Position numbers and translations under genes: made by a program. Shown here piece by piece: positions 54,489 through 62,519 of a stretch of 64,000 nucleotides of DNA (position 1 is its first letter; each line of letters begins with the position of its first letter). The notes beneath the pieces are model-generated. The model did not search any database. It worked only from the letters and a program-made list of their open reading frames with translations, and was not told where the DNA came from. The stretch spans positions 1 to 64,000 of the forward strand of contig CBDAQW010000043.1 of assembly GCA_965199185.1 (NCBI GenBank), given 5' to 3'. The DNA is from Endozoicomonas sp965199185 (GTDB lineage Bacteria; Pseudomonadota; Gammaproteobacteria; Pseudomonadales; Endozoicomonadaceae).

Positions 54489-56033
54489 ATGAATACGATG
54501 ACCACCCCAGACAAAACGACCATAGAATCCCTTCAGCTTGAGAACGTTCAGCTGAAGGCGAAACTGGCGTGGTACGAGGAACAGTTCCGCCTGCATCAAC
54601 ATCAGAAATTTGCCGCTTCCAGTGAACGTTTCGAGGGCCAGGAGTCACTGTTCAATGAACCTGAATTATTGGCCGAAGAGTCTGCTGAGCAACCTGAAAC
54701 CCAGACGGTAGAAGCGCATCAGCGCAAAAAGCCGATCAGGAAAACACTGCCTGACCACTTGCCCCGGGATGTCGTTCAGCTGGATATCACCGAAGAAGAA
54801 AAACAGTGCGACTGCTGTGGTAAGGCCCTCAAGGCATTCGGCCATGAGAGCAGTTGTAAGCTGGACATCGTTCCGGCACAGGTGAAAGTTGTTGAGTTCC
54901 AGCGCCTGAAGTACTCCTGTGAGTGTGAATCCGGTGTCAAAACGGCACCCATGCCAAAACTGCCCATTCCGAAAAGCATTGCCACTCCCGGATTACTGGC
55001 CTGGATCATCACCAGCAAATACTGCGACGCCCTGCCTTTATATCGTCAGGAGTTTATCCTGAAGCGTATGAATATCGAGATCAGTCGTGCGTCCATGGCT
55101 GAATGGATGATCAGGGTGTCCGTGTTACTCAAGTCAATATACGACGTATTACAGAAGATGCTGGTCAGGCAAACCAGCATTCAGGCTGACGAAACGCCGC
55201 TACAGGTATTGGATGAGCCCGAACGGTCGCCACAGGATAAATCCTACATGTGGGTATACCGCACCACCGAGCAACTGGGGACACCGGTCATCCTCTACGA
55301 TTACCAGTCAGGTCGTGACCATAGTCGTCCACAGGCATTCCTGTCCGGGTTCAGGGGCTATCTGCAATGCGACGGACTGTCTGCTTACAAGGCGCTGAGT
55401 AAGAAGCAACCGGGAATAGAATTGGTTGGCTGTTTGGCGCACGTCCGGAGAAAATTCAAAGAAGCACTGGACGCTATCCCGAAGAAAAAAGGCCAGCCAC
55501 AAACCAAAATCACCAAGCCCGCCCAGGTGCTGACCATGATCCAGACGCTCTACACTATAGAGAGAAGGATTAAAGATAAAACAGTAGAAGAGCGTTTCCA
55601 GGCAAGACAGCTGGAAAGCCGCCCGACCCTGGACAAGCTGAAAGAGTGGCTGGATCGACAGCAACCCAAAATTCCTCCGAAAAACAAGCTTGGCAAAGCC
55701 ATCACCTATGCGCAAAACCAGTGGCCTTATCTGATACGTTACCTTGATAGCGGGTTACTGGATATTGACAACAATGCGGCAGAGAGAGCCGTCAAACCGT
55801 TCGTTATTGGCCGCAAGAACTGGCTTTTTGCTAAAAGCGTAAACGGCGCAAATGCCAGCGCTACACTTTACAGTCTGATCGAAACCGCCAAGGCGAATGG
55901 TCTGGAGCCATACGCCTGGCTACGTTACGTGCTGTCCAGAGTTCCTCAACTGCCCAAAGAATCGTGTGTTGAACACCTGTTGCCTATGAATCTCACACCG
56001 GACGATTTAAAAATAGCGAATTGGTGGGAGTAG
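54489..56033 (+). CDS. tnpC: IS66 TnpC DDE transposase (first element)
   Basis: The 514-aa transposase has an N-terminal leucine-zipper-like helix (ESLQLENVQLKAKLAWYEEQ), a zinc-finger region (CDCCGKALKAFGHE), QADETPLQVLDE with the first Asp, YLQCDGLSAYKALSK with the second, and NNAAERAVKPFVIGRKNWLF with the catalytic Glu. ATG 54489 lies downstream of the tnpB stop; the longer frame overlaps tnpB. Confidence 0.93.
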   Translation: MNTMTTPDKTTIESLQLENVQLKAKLAWYEEQFRLHQHQKFAASSERFEGQESLFNEPELLAEESAEQPETQTVEAHQRKKPIRKTLPDHLPRDVVQLDITEEEKQCDCCGKALKAFGHESSCKLDIVPAQVKVVEFQRLKYSCECESGVKTAPMPKLPIPKSIATPGLLAWIITSKYCDALPLYRQEFILKRMNIEISRASMAEWMIRVSVLLKSIYDVLQKMLVRQTSIQADETPLQVLDEPERSPQDKSYMWVYRTTEQLGTPVILYDYQSGRDHSRPQAFLSGFRGYLQCDGLSAYKALSKKQPGIELVGCLAHVRRKFKEALDAIPKKKGQPQTKITKPAQVLTMIQTLYTIERRIKDKTVEERFQARQLESRPTLDKLKEWLDRQQPKIPPKNKLGKAITYAQNQWPYLIRYLDSGLLDIDNNAAERAVKPFVIGRKNWLFAKSVNGANASATLYSLIETAKANGLEPYAWLRYVLSRVPQLPKESCVEHLLPMNLTPDDLKIANWWE

Positions 56034-56061
56034 GGGTAGATGGGGTTGCCCGATCGCTTAC

Positions 56062-56146
56062 GGTTCTCTATGTCGATGCCATTCGGATCGAAGCCTTTCC
56101 TGAGCAGGCTGCCGCTTTGATTAAAGCGCTACAGGCCACTTCATGA
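56062..56146 (+). pseudogene. 3' remnant of the second IS66 tnpA
   Basis: The frame VLYVDAIRIEAFPEQAAALI then KALQATS ends in TGA overlapping the tnpB ATG, as in a normal IS66 tnpA-tnpB junction. Everything upstream was lost at the boundary with the first element. Confidence 0.75.
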
Positions 56147-56493
56147 TTCGCCCAGCTGAAAAGGTGCCCGTGTATCTCTATGCAGAATTTGTCGATATGC
56201 GTAAATCCATTGACGGACTGGCTGCAATGGTTGAACAGGAGGCAAGGCAGTCGCCTTTCAGCCAGACTGTTTTCGTATTTTGTAACCGCAAACGGGATAA
56301 GATCAAAATGCTGTACTGGGAGCGCAATGGTTTCGTACTCTGGTATAAACGACTGGAAAAATTCCGGTTCAAATGGCCAGGGAACGATGCGCCCGAACCT
56401 GTAGACGGTCAGCTTTTAAATCAGCTGCTGGATGGCTATGACATTCGTCCCCGGAAGCCGCTCCCTACCCTGGAATACACAACGTTGTTCTGA
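56143..56493 (+). CDS. tnpB: IS66 TnpB (second element)
   Basis: The 116-aa TnpB is clearly diverged from that at 54073 but has the same blocks: VYLYAEFVDMRKSIDGLAAM, VFVFCNRKRDKIKMLYWERN and GFVLWYKRLEKFRFKWP. It is intact. Confidence 0.93.
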   Translation: MIRPAEKVPVYLYAEFVDMRKSIDGLAAMVEQEARQSPFSQTVFVFCNRKRDKIKMLYWERNGFVLWYKRLEKFRFKWPGNDAPEPVDGQLLNQLLDGYDIRPRKPLPTLEYTTLF

Positions 56494-56534
56494 CACAGTG
56501 GCGATGCAGCCATTCCCGTCTATCCTGAATCGGC

Positions 56535-58046
56535 ATGGAAGCTTACCCAGTCCCACTACCGGATGATAACCCCGAGCTGGTTGCGTGGATCACTTCACTC
56601 ATCAATAAAAACAACCTTCTGGAAGAACGGCTGCGCATTCTGCTGCATAAACAGTTCGGTGCCTCCAGTGAAAAAACGTCCCCGGATCAACAGGAGCTGT
56701 TCAACGAGGCTGAGCAGGATCAGCCTGAACCTGAAACAGTAGAAGATGACGTTATCACGGTTCCCGAACATACCCGCAAGAAGCGAGGAAGAAAGCCCTT
56801 ACCAAAAAACCTGCCCAGGGTGCGGGAAGAACATGATCTCCCGGACAGTGAAAAACAGTGCCAGTGTTGTGGCGGGGATCTTCACCGTATTGGCGAAGAA
56901 ATTACAGAACAGCTCGACATCATTCCCGCCAAGATTCAGGTGATTCAGAATGTGCGATTCAAGTATGGCTGTCGTTCTTGTGATGAAGGTGTCAAAACAG
57001 CCAGCATGCCTGCCCAGCCAATACCGGGCAGCATTGCCACACCGGGCTTATTATCGTTTATCGCGACGAGTAAATACGTTGATGGACTTCCCCTCTACCG
57101 TCAGGAAAAATTCATTCTTGCCCGCCTGGGTGTGGATATTGCCCGAGCCACCACATCAATGTGGATGGTGCGCTGTGGCGATTTGGTTCAGCCCCTGGTT
57201 AACCTGATGCGGGATAAGTTGCTCGAGGCACCGCTGGTTCACTGCGATGAAACCGTCACACAGGTATTGAAGGAAGACGGTAAAACCGCACAAAGCCAGT
57301 CGTACATGTGGGTTCAGGTGGCAGAGCCAGTGGCAGGGAAGAAGGTCATCCTGTTTGATTACGATCCCAGTCGTAGTGGTTCGGTTCCTTTACGATTACT
57401 GGCAGGCTATCAGGGTTACCTTCAAACCGATGGCTATGAAGGATACAGTGCAGTTTGCCGTCAACCGGGCGTCCTCAGCCAGGGCTGCTGGGCTCATGCC
57501 AGACGCAAGTTCGATGAAGCGATCAAGGGACAAAAAGACAAATCCAAAGTGGGCAAAAGTCACATGGGGCTGTCCTATATCCGTAAGCTTTATCGAGTCG
57601 AACATGGGATCAAAGACAGTCCACCGGAAGAACGAAAAAGAGTTCGTCAGGAGCTGAGCCAACCTATTTTGAAACAATTACGACAATGGCTGGATAAATC
57701 ATTGCCACAGGTACCACCGAAAACCCTGCTGGGCAAGGCGCTGCATTATCTGAATAATCAGTGGAAAAAGCTGATTCGCTATTGCGATGAAGGTTACCTG
57801 CGCATGGACAACAACCTTGCGGAGAATGCTATTCGTCCGTTCGTTGTAGGCCGCAAGGCATGGCTGTTCAGCAACAGTGTGGATGGAGCAAAAGCCAGTG
57901 CGAATCTCTACAGCCTGGTAGAAACGGCGAAGGCTTGCGGACTGGAACCATTCCGTTATCTGAAACACGTCTTTACCCTGTTACCAAGGGCGGAATCGAT
58001 TAAAGAAATAGAACAGCTGCTTCCTTGGAATCAAAAGCTTGCCTGA
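56535..58046 (+). CDS. tnpC: IS66 TnpC DDE transposase (second element)
   Basis: The 503-aa transposase has the same organisation as the first but a different sequence: N-terminal helix (ERLRILLHKQFGASSEK), CQCCGGDLHRIGEE, HCDETVTQVLKEDG, GYLQTDGYEGYSAVCRQ and MDNNLAENAIRPFVVGRKAW. It is intact, so either transposase could act on the hybrid. Confidence 0.93.
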   Translation: MEAYPVPLPDDNPELVAWITSLINKNNLLEERLRILLHKQFGASSEKTSPDQQELFNEAEQDQPEPETVEDDVITVPEHTRKKRGRKPLPKNLPRVREEHDLPDSEKQCQCCGGDLHRIGEEITEQLDIIPAKIQVIQNVRFKYGCRSCDEGVKTASMPAQPIPGSIATPGLLSFIATSKYVDGLPLYRQEKFILARLGVDIARATTSMWMVRCGDLVQPLVNLMRDKLLEAPLVHCDETVTQVLKEDGKTAQSQSYMWVQVAEPVAGKKVILFDYDPSRSGSVPLRLLAGYQGYLQTDGYEGYSAVCRQPGVLSQGCWAHARRKFDEAIKGQKDKSKVGKSHMGLSYIRKLYRVEHGIKDSPPEERKRVRQELSQPILKQLRQWLDKSLPQVPPKTLLGKALHYLNNQWKKLIRYCDEGYLRMDNNLAENAIRPFVVGRKAWLFSNSVDGAKASANLYSLVETAKACGLEPFRYLKHVFTLLPRAESIKEIEQLLPWNQKLA

Positions 58047-58078
58047 ATCAAGGTGGGTAGAAATTACCGCTTACGTTT

Positions 58079-59698
58079 CTAGAGTGGGGATTCACTATCA
58101 GCTGATAGCATTTTTGCAGTACTATCATCGCTACTTATTGTTGGTGAGTACCAGTTCCAGCTTTTGTGCTCTGCAAGTTTACACGTCAGTGTATTAAACA
58201 CTTTGCAGGCTGCTCTTTTATGAAAGACTGCACACATCGCAAACGAACCCAGATAGGTGAGCGTTGCAGAAACAGCTGCTGTACCACCGATGAAAGCAGC
58301 GGCAAAGTTGCCAGCTGATTCGCTGTCATTGGGATTTAAGTCATAAAGATGCTCCTCAGAATAGTTGTTGAGGGTATCCGGTTTTGTTGAGATCACATTT
58401 CTGGTGATAAATGTATTGCCTGATGAGCGTGAAACAGAACGGGTTGCTGAATCAGTAGCGAATGTGATTTCAGTTGGCAGATCCCCGGCTGTTTCAGGAT
58501 ATAGCTGATGCGTAAGACATCCTGGCAAGAAAGATTGCCAAACAATATCATCGTAGGCTTCAGTATATGGCAAGGTGTCGTTTATTGTGTCTGTAGGCTC
58601 TGCGGTTGTATTTGAGAACGACGTGTCTGAGAAGTTCAAATTGGATGCAATACCTTCATGATTAAATGAGTTGTCAATCAGGGAGAGATGGACTTTTGTT
58701 TTAGCCCGGGTGGCAATAATGACCGGCTTTTCCAGTTTTTCAGAAGGGATGCCAGGGGATAGAGTAATATTGCTGAGATTGATAAAAATATCAGATACAG
58801 GCTGGCTATTGATGATGGATATGCCTACTGGAGCATCGGGAGCGTCGTCCAGGGATGTTTTCAGTGAAAGATTGATATTTCGGCAGGTAAGCCTCTTGCT
58901 ATCAAGCATTAGGAAGCTGGTGCATGCTGCACAAGCGCTGTCTCCGTATATATTGCTGAGATCAATGTCATTCACTCTTTCAGTATGAATAAAAGCGCTA
59001 ATTCCGCTGGATTCTCCCCGGACGTGTAGGCGATCGACTTGCAGAGTGTCAGCGTCATGAGCAAAGATCAGGCTCTTAGCCGTGGCTTCAGCGCCATGAA
59101 AATCAATATTTCTGAGTTTGGAGTGCTGACCGGAAAGAACAAAAAAGTGATTGATTACATGAAAGAGGTGATGTGTTAAATGCCCCCTGGGTTCAAATTC
59201 AAGGTTCTCAACCAGTAGATGATCTCCGGTTGAAGAAATAAAAGTATCAATCTGATTGTAGAGCGTTTTCGATAATGAGATTCTGTTTTTTTCTTCCTGG
59301 TTTTTCACTCCGATGATTGCCACATTATCAGCCGTAACATGGAGTGGATTGGCCAGGGTAATGTTTGAGGTGATTAAATGAAGGGTATTTGGTTTGTCTG
59401 CATTTATGGTTTTTGCCAGACTCCACCAGGTTTCATTGTGTTCTACCACCGTTGTGTATCGGTTTGGAAATCTTGTTGTTACTTCAATACAGGTAGCTTT
59501 GACCCGTTCGTCAGTCTGGTTGCACAGTGTTTGATGTTGAACAGGTATTGATGGCGTTGATGAGACGGCTGTCGTCTCTTCGAAAAATAGCGTATTCTGA
59601 TGGTCTACTGATAAGGCCAGGCTGAATTTTGCGATAATAAGCAAGCTGAAGATTGCCGTCTGGAATAGATGTATTAAATATTTTGTACTTATCAACAT
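58079..59698 (-). CDS. predicted beta-helix surface protein with C-terminal anchor
   Basis: The 539-aa product starts with a signal-like hydrophobic segment (LIHLFQTAIFSLLIIAKFSL). Residues about 70-330 read as short repeated strands (LLVENLEFEPRGH, SKLRNIDFHGAEA, TLQVDRLHVRGESS, VNDIDLSNIYGDSA, CRNINLSLKTS) spaced like a right-handed parallel beta-helix. A hydrophobic segment near the C-terminus (FAAAFIGGTAAVSATLTYLG) could anchor it. It is paralogous to the partial gene at 62520. The TAG stop lies inside the IS66 target duplication, so the insertion left the protein unchanged but replaced its downstream DNA. Confidence 0.65.
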   Translation of the reverse strand: MLISTKYLIHLFQTAIFSLLIIAKFSLALSVDHQNTLFFEETTAVSSTPSIPVQHQTLCNQTDERVKATCIEVTTRFPNRYTTVVEHNETWWSLAKTINADKPNTLHLITSNITLANPLHVTADNVAIIGVKNQEEKNRISLSKTLYNQIDTFISSTGDHLLVENLEFEPRGHLTHHLFHVINHFFVLSGQHSKLRNIDFHGAEATAKSLIFAHDADTLQVDRLHVRGESSGISAFIHTERVNDIDLSNIYGDSACAACTSFLMLDSKRLTCRNINLSLKTSLDDAPDAPVGISIINSQPVSDIFINLSNITLSPGIPSEKLEKPVIIATRAKTKVHLSLIDNSFNHEGIASNLNFSDTSFSNTTAEPTDTINDTLPYTEAYDDIVWQSFLPGCLTHQLYPETAGDLPTEITFATDSATRSVSRSSGNTFITRNVISTKPDTLNNYSEEHLYDLNPNDSESAGNFAAAFIGGTAAVSATLTYLGSFAMCAVFHKRAACKVFNTLTCKLAEHKSWNWYSPTISSDDSTAKMLSADSESPL

Positions 59699-59884
59699 GA
59701 AGGTCTCCCATCAAAATGCGATGAAAAGACATATAGCCAGTTTTGTGTCGTTGGCAATTAAACGAGTAACGACATCCTCGTCTGGTATATGTGTTTATTA
59801 TTTTTCCAAAGACAGTATGGATGCTATTTGCAGAACAGCAAGTCAGACAATGTTTAATACTATTACAATGGTTCTACAACGGTT

Positions 59885-62290
59885 CTACAGCAGTTCGAAT
59901 AAATGCCGGACACCCTCATGTCTGGCGAATCGTTTAGTCCCAAATTCTTTTTTGCGGAATTGAATAACGAAATTACTGTCATTCACTTCAATGACTTTTC
60001 CTTCTCCAAAAATAGCGTGGCGAATACTCCGCTGTAATTGCCAGGGGGTACTGTCGTCAATAATGGATTGCAGTGAAGCTTTCGGTTTTTTGCTTTTGCG
60101 GGGCGGCGGTGAGTGAATTGTGTACCAATTATCAGCGTTATCGGCAGTGCTGCTCAGGTCGGGGCGGACGAATTTCAGATAATTCGAAGAAATCCGGGTA
60201 ACGCCTTTATCACAAAGATAATCGTTCAGTGCATTGTTGTCGGTCTTTTGCAGAGCTTCAGCCAATGGGAGGCAGTGGCCAAGATTCATTTCTCTGAAAA
60301 AAGGGCTGGGTGTCTGCTTTTTATCGTTTGCCCAGCGGTTGCCAGACTCTTTACAGGTAAATAGATGCAATACTTTACTGGCTCTGGTGATGGCGACGTA
60401 CAACAGTCGTCGTTCAGCCTCCATTGAGTCGCCCGTCGGCGTTGCCAGATCATCTTCGCGTACAAAGGGCCAGTATTGTTTGGTGAGCCCCGGGATTAAT
60501 ACCACCGGCCACTCCAACCCTTTTGCTCGATGACTGGAGCTCAGGGTAATCGTGTGTTGATCTGGACCAGATTGTTTTGTTGTGCGACGTTGTCGGTGTC
60601 GTTTAATCAGCTCATCAATATGAGCACAGGTTGACCGGGCATCAGTATTTAATTGCTTAAGAAAACCCTGAAAACCCCGGATAGCCAGAATTTGTTCTTC
60701 GGTGCGTTGTTCATTGAGGCTCATGGAGCGCAAACTGTCGATTAGCTCGGTTTGCTGGATGTAGTGGTTCAGTATTTCACTGGACGACAATGTTTGCGTT
60801 GACAATGTTATTACAGAGCGCTCCAGAAATTGGAAAACTCTGGCGCGACTGCGCAACTTGTCCATTTGATATTGACTGATATCACGAATGGAGGTACAGA
60901 GTTCGTCCAGCCTGTCACCCAACCCCTGCGCACAGGGTTGTAACTGAGTAACCAGTTGTTGCACAAGCTGTGCCTTCAGGCCGATATGAGGCAGAGTTAG
61001 CATTTTAGTGAGATGATGAGCTCGAACATCGGGATCATAAAGAGCGAAGAGTCCGGCAGCCATTTTCAGAGCGCAAATCAGGGTTTCGATTTCAGGTCGC
61101 TGAAACAGAGAAGGACCATCGCTGGTATAGGCAATGCCCTGTTCCAGTAAGCTCAATTCCAATGGCACCGCTTGAGCCCAGACTCGAACCAGTATGGCAA
61201 TATGTTCGGGGGCTGTTCCGGTATCAAGGTAGTCTCGAAGTGTGGCGATGACTTGCTCAGTATCATCACCTTCCGTTCGGGTAACCTGTATCTCTGAGGG
61301 TGAATTGTTTTCGTGAGCGATGCAGATGACATTTTTACGGGCTTTATTACGGCTGATCAGGTGACTGGCGACCAGCGCAATACTGTGTCCGTAACGAAAA
61401 CTATGGGGTAATGTCATCTCTGCCACAGGATGAGTGGAGCCAAAGTCTCTCTGGAAGTGATTGAGAATGTTATCAATATTGGCACCAGCGAACTCGTAGA
61501 TAGTTTGGTCCGGGTCACCGACGGCAATAACTTTGGCTCTCTGTCCGGCAATGAGGCGAGTGAACTCGTGTTGCAGGGTAGAGGTGTCCTGATATTCATC
61601 AACGACAACGTAATCCATTTTATTTTCAATCTGTGGAATGCATTCCGGATGTGCCTGCACCAGACATAGCGGGTCGTAGAGCATGTCGATAAATGTGATG
61701 GCTTTCTGCTGATGACGCCAGTGCTCAAACTGTTTAAATATTTGAATAAAGAAACGATGTTCATCAGGCATCCCTGATTGAGAAAACCAGGCGTCTGCTG
61801 TCGTCAGGTTAGACTTTACGCCATCAATAAAGGTAATAGCTGACTCAATATAACGGGCAGCATCGGAACGCAATCGCTCTCTGATGGATTCAGGCGCATT
61901 CAGTTGTAGCAGTTCTCTGATTTTCAGCTCTATCATTTTATCGCTGAGCGGTTTTTTGTTGTAAGGTTCTCGTAGATGCCAGCCTTCCAGTGTGCGCAGT
62001 AATCGTAAACCGGTGGAGTGATAAGTTCGCACTTCTGGCAATTGGATATGACGGGAAGCGACCTGTTTCAGCTTTTTACTGAAATCCAGCTGGGCAGATT
62101 TATTAAACATCATCACCATAATCCGTCTGGCATTGGCTGACGTATTGAGCAGGTTGTTAATAAGGTGTGCCAGAGTGGATGTTTTGCCAGACCCCGCAAC
62201 GGCAATGCATAACGCATGAGAGGCGTTATGGTTGGCTATGGCTTGTTGATGGCTGGTCAGGTTCATCCGGATTGAATTACTGCAGGACAA
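59885..62290 (-). CDS. UvrD/Rep-family superfamily I DNA helicase
   Basis: The 801-aa protein has motif I IAVAGSGKTSTLAHLI, motif II VVDEYQDTSTLQHEF, motif III KVIAVGDPDQTIYEFAGANI, motif IV LPHSFRYGHSIALVASHLI, motif V LSSSHRAKGLEWPVVLIPGL and motif VI RRLLYVAITRASKVLHLFTC. All are intact. Length exceeds Rep and UvrD by a C-terminal extension (IHSPPPRKSKKPKASLQSII) that ends with a UvrD-like terminal KVIEVNDSNFVIQF strand pair. It is not an obvious UvrD, Rep or PcrA orthologue. It lies between two paralogous surface protein genes on the same strand. Confidence 0.85.
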   Translation of the reverse strand: MSCSNSIRMNLTSHQQAIANHNASHALCIAVAGSGKTSTLAHLINNLLNTSANARRIMVMMFNKSAQLDFSKKLKQVASRHIQLPEVRTYHSTGLRLLRTLEGWHLREPYNKKPLSDKMIELKIRELLQLNAPESIRERLRSDAARYIESAITFIDGVKSNLTTADAWFSQSGMPDEHRFFIQIFKQFEHWRHQQKAITFIDMLYDPLCLVQAHPECIPQIENKMDYVVVDEYQDTSTLQHEFTRLIAGQRAKVIAVGDPDQTIYEFAGANIDNILNHFQRDFGSTHPVAEMTLPHSFRYGHSIALVASHLISRNKARKNVICIAHENNSPSEIQVTRTEGDDTEQVIATLRDYLDTGTAPEHIAILVRVWAQAVPLELSLLEQGIAYTSDGPSLFQRPEIETLICALKMAAGLFALYDPDVRAHHLTKMLTLPHIGLKAQLVQQLVTQLQPCAQGLGDRLDELCTSIRDISQYQMDKLRSRARVFQFLERSVITLSTQTLSSSEILNHYIQQTELIDSLRSMSLNEQRTEEQILAIRGFQGFLKQLNTDARSTCAHIDELIKRHRQRRTTKQSGPDQHTITLSSSHRAKGLEWPVVLIPGLTKQYWPFVREDDLATPTGDSMEAERRLLYVAITRASKVLHLFTCKESGNRWANDKKQTPSPFFREMNLGHCLPLAEALQKTDNNALNDYLCDKGVTRISSNYLKFVRPDLSSTADNADNWYTIHSPPPRKSKKPKASLQSIIDDSTPWQLQRSIRHAIFGEGKVIEVNDSNFVIQFRKKEFGTKRFARHEGVRHLFELL

Positions 62291-62335
62291 CCGCAGAGAG
62301 TACCAGAGGTGGCTGGAAAGGTCTTTAGATTTTGT

Positions 62336-62366
62336 CGTCGATCTCCCGCTTAACAGGAGATCGACG
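62336..62366 (-). terminator. hairpin downstream of the 62.5-kb gene
   Basis: CGTCGATCTCC / GGAGATCGACG form an 11-bp perfect stem with a 9-nt loop, between the partial beta-helix gene and the helicase gene. There is no U-run, so the terminator call is tentative. Confidence 0.45.
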
Positions 62367-62519
62367 CAATGATGAGTAGCGATTTAGAGGCTGCTTGTCG
62401 GCATTTGCAGCCTACAACAAGATTATGAACAGATCCTCTTAGAGGCCGTCTGAATACTCATCCGATAAAAAATGCATTAACCCAAGTTTACGTTGTGAGG
62501 CCTTGTTGAGAAGGCTTTC

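Larger units (their letters stand above)
53666..58074 (+). mobile_element. hybrid tandem IS66-family element with 8-bp target duplication
   Basis: A complete IS66 (53666-56061, ends GTAAGCG...CGCTTAC) is joined directly to a second, different IS66 lacking its left end and most of tnpA (56062-58074). The whole is flanked by GTTTCTAG at 53658-53665 and 58075-58082, a perfect 8-bp duplication as IS66 makes. It therefore appears to have moved as one unit using the left end of the first and the right end of the second. Confidence 0.85.
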
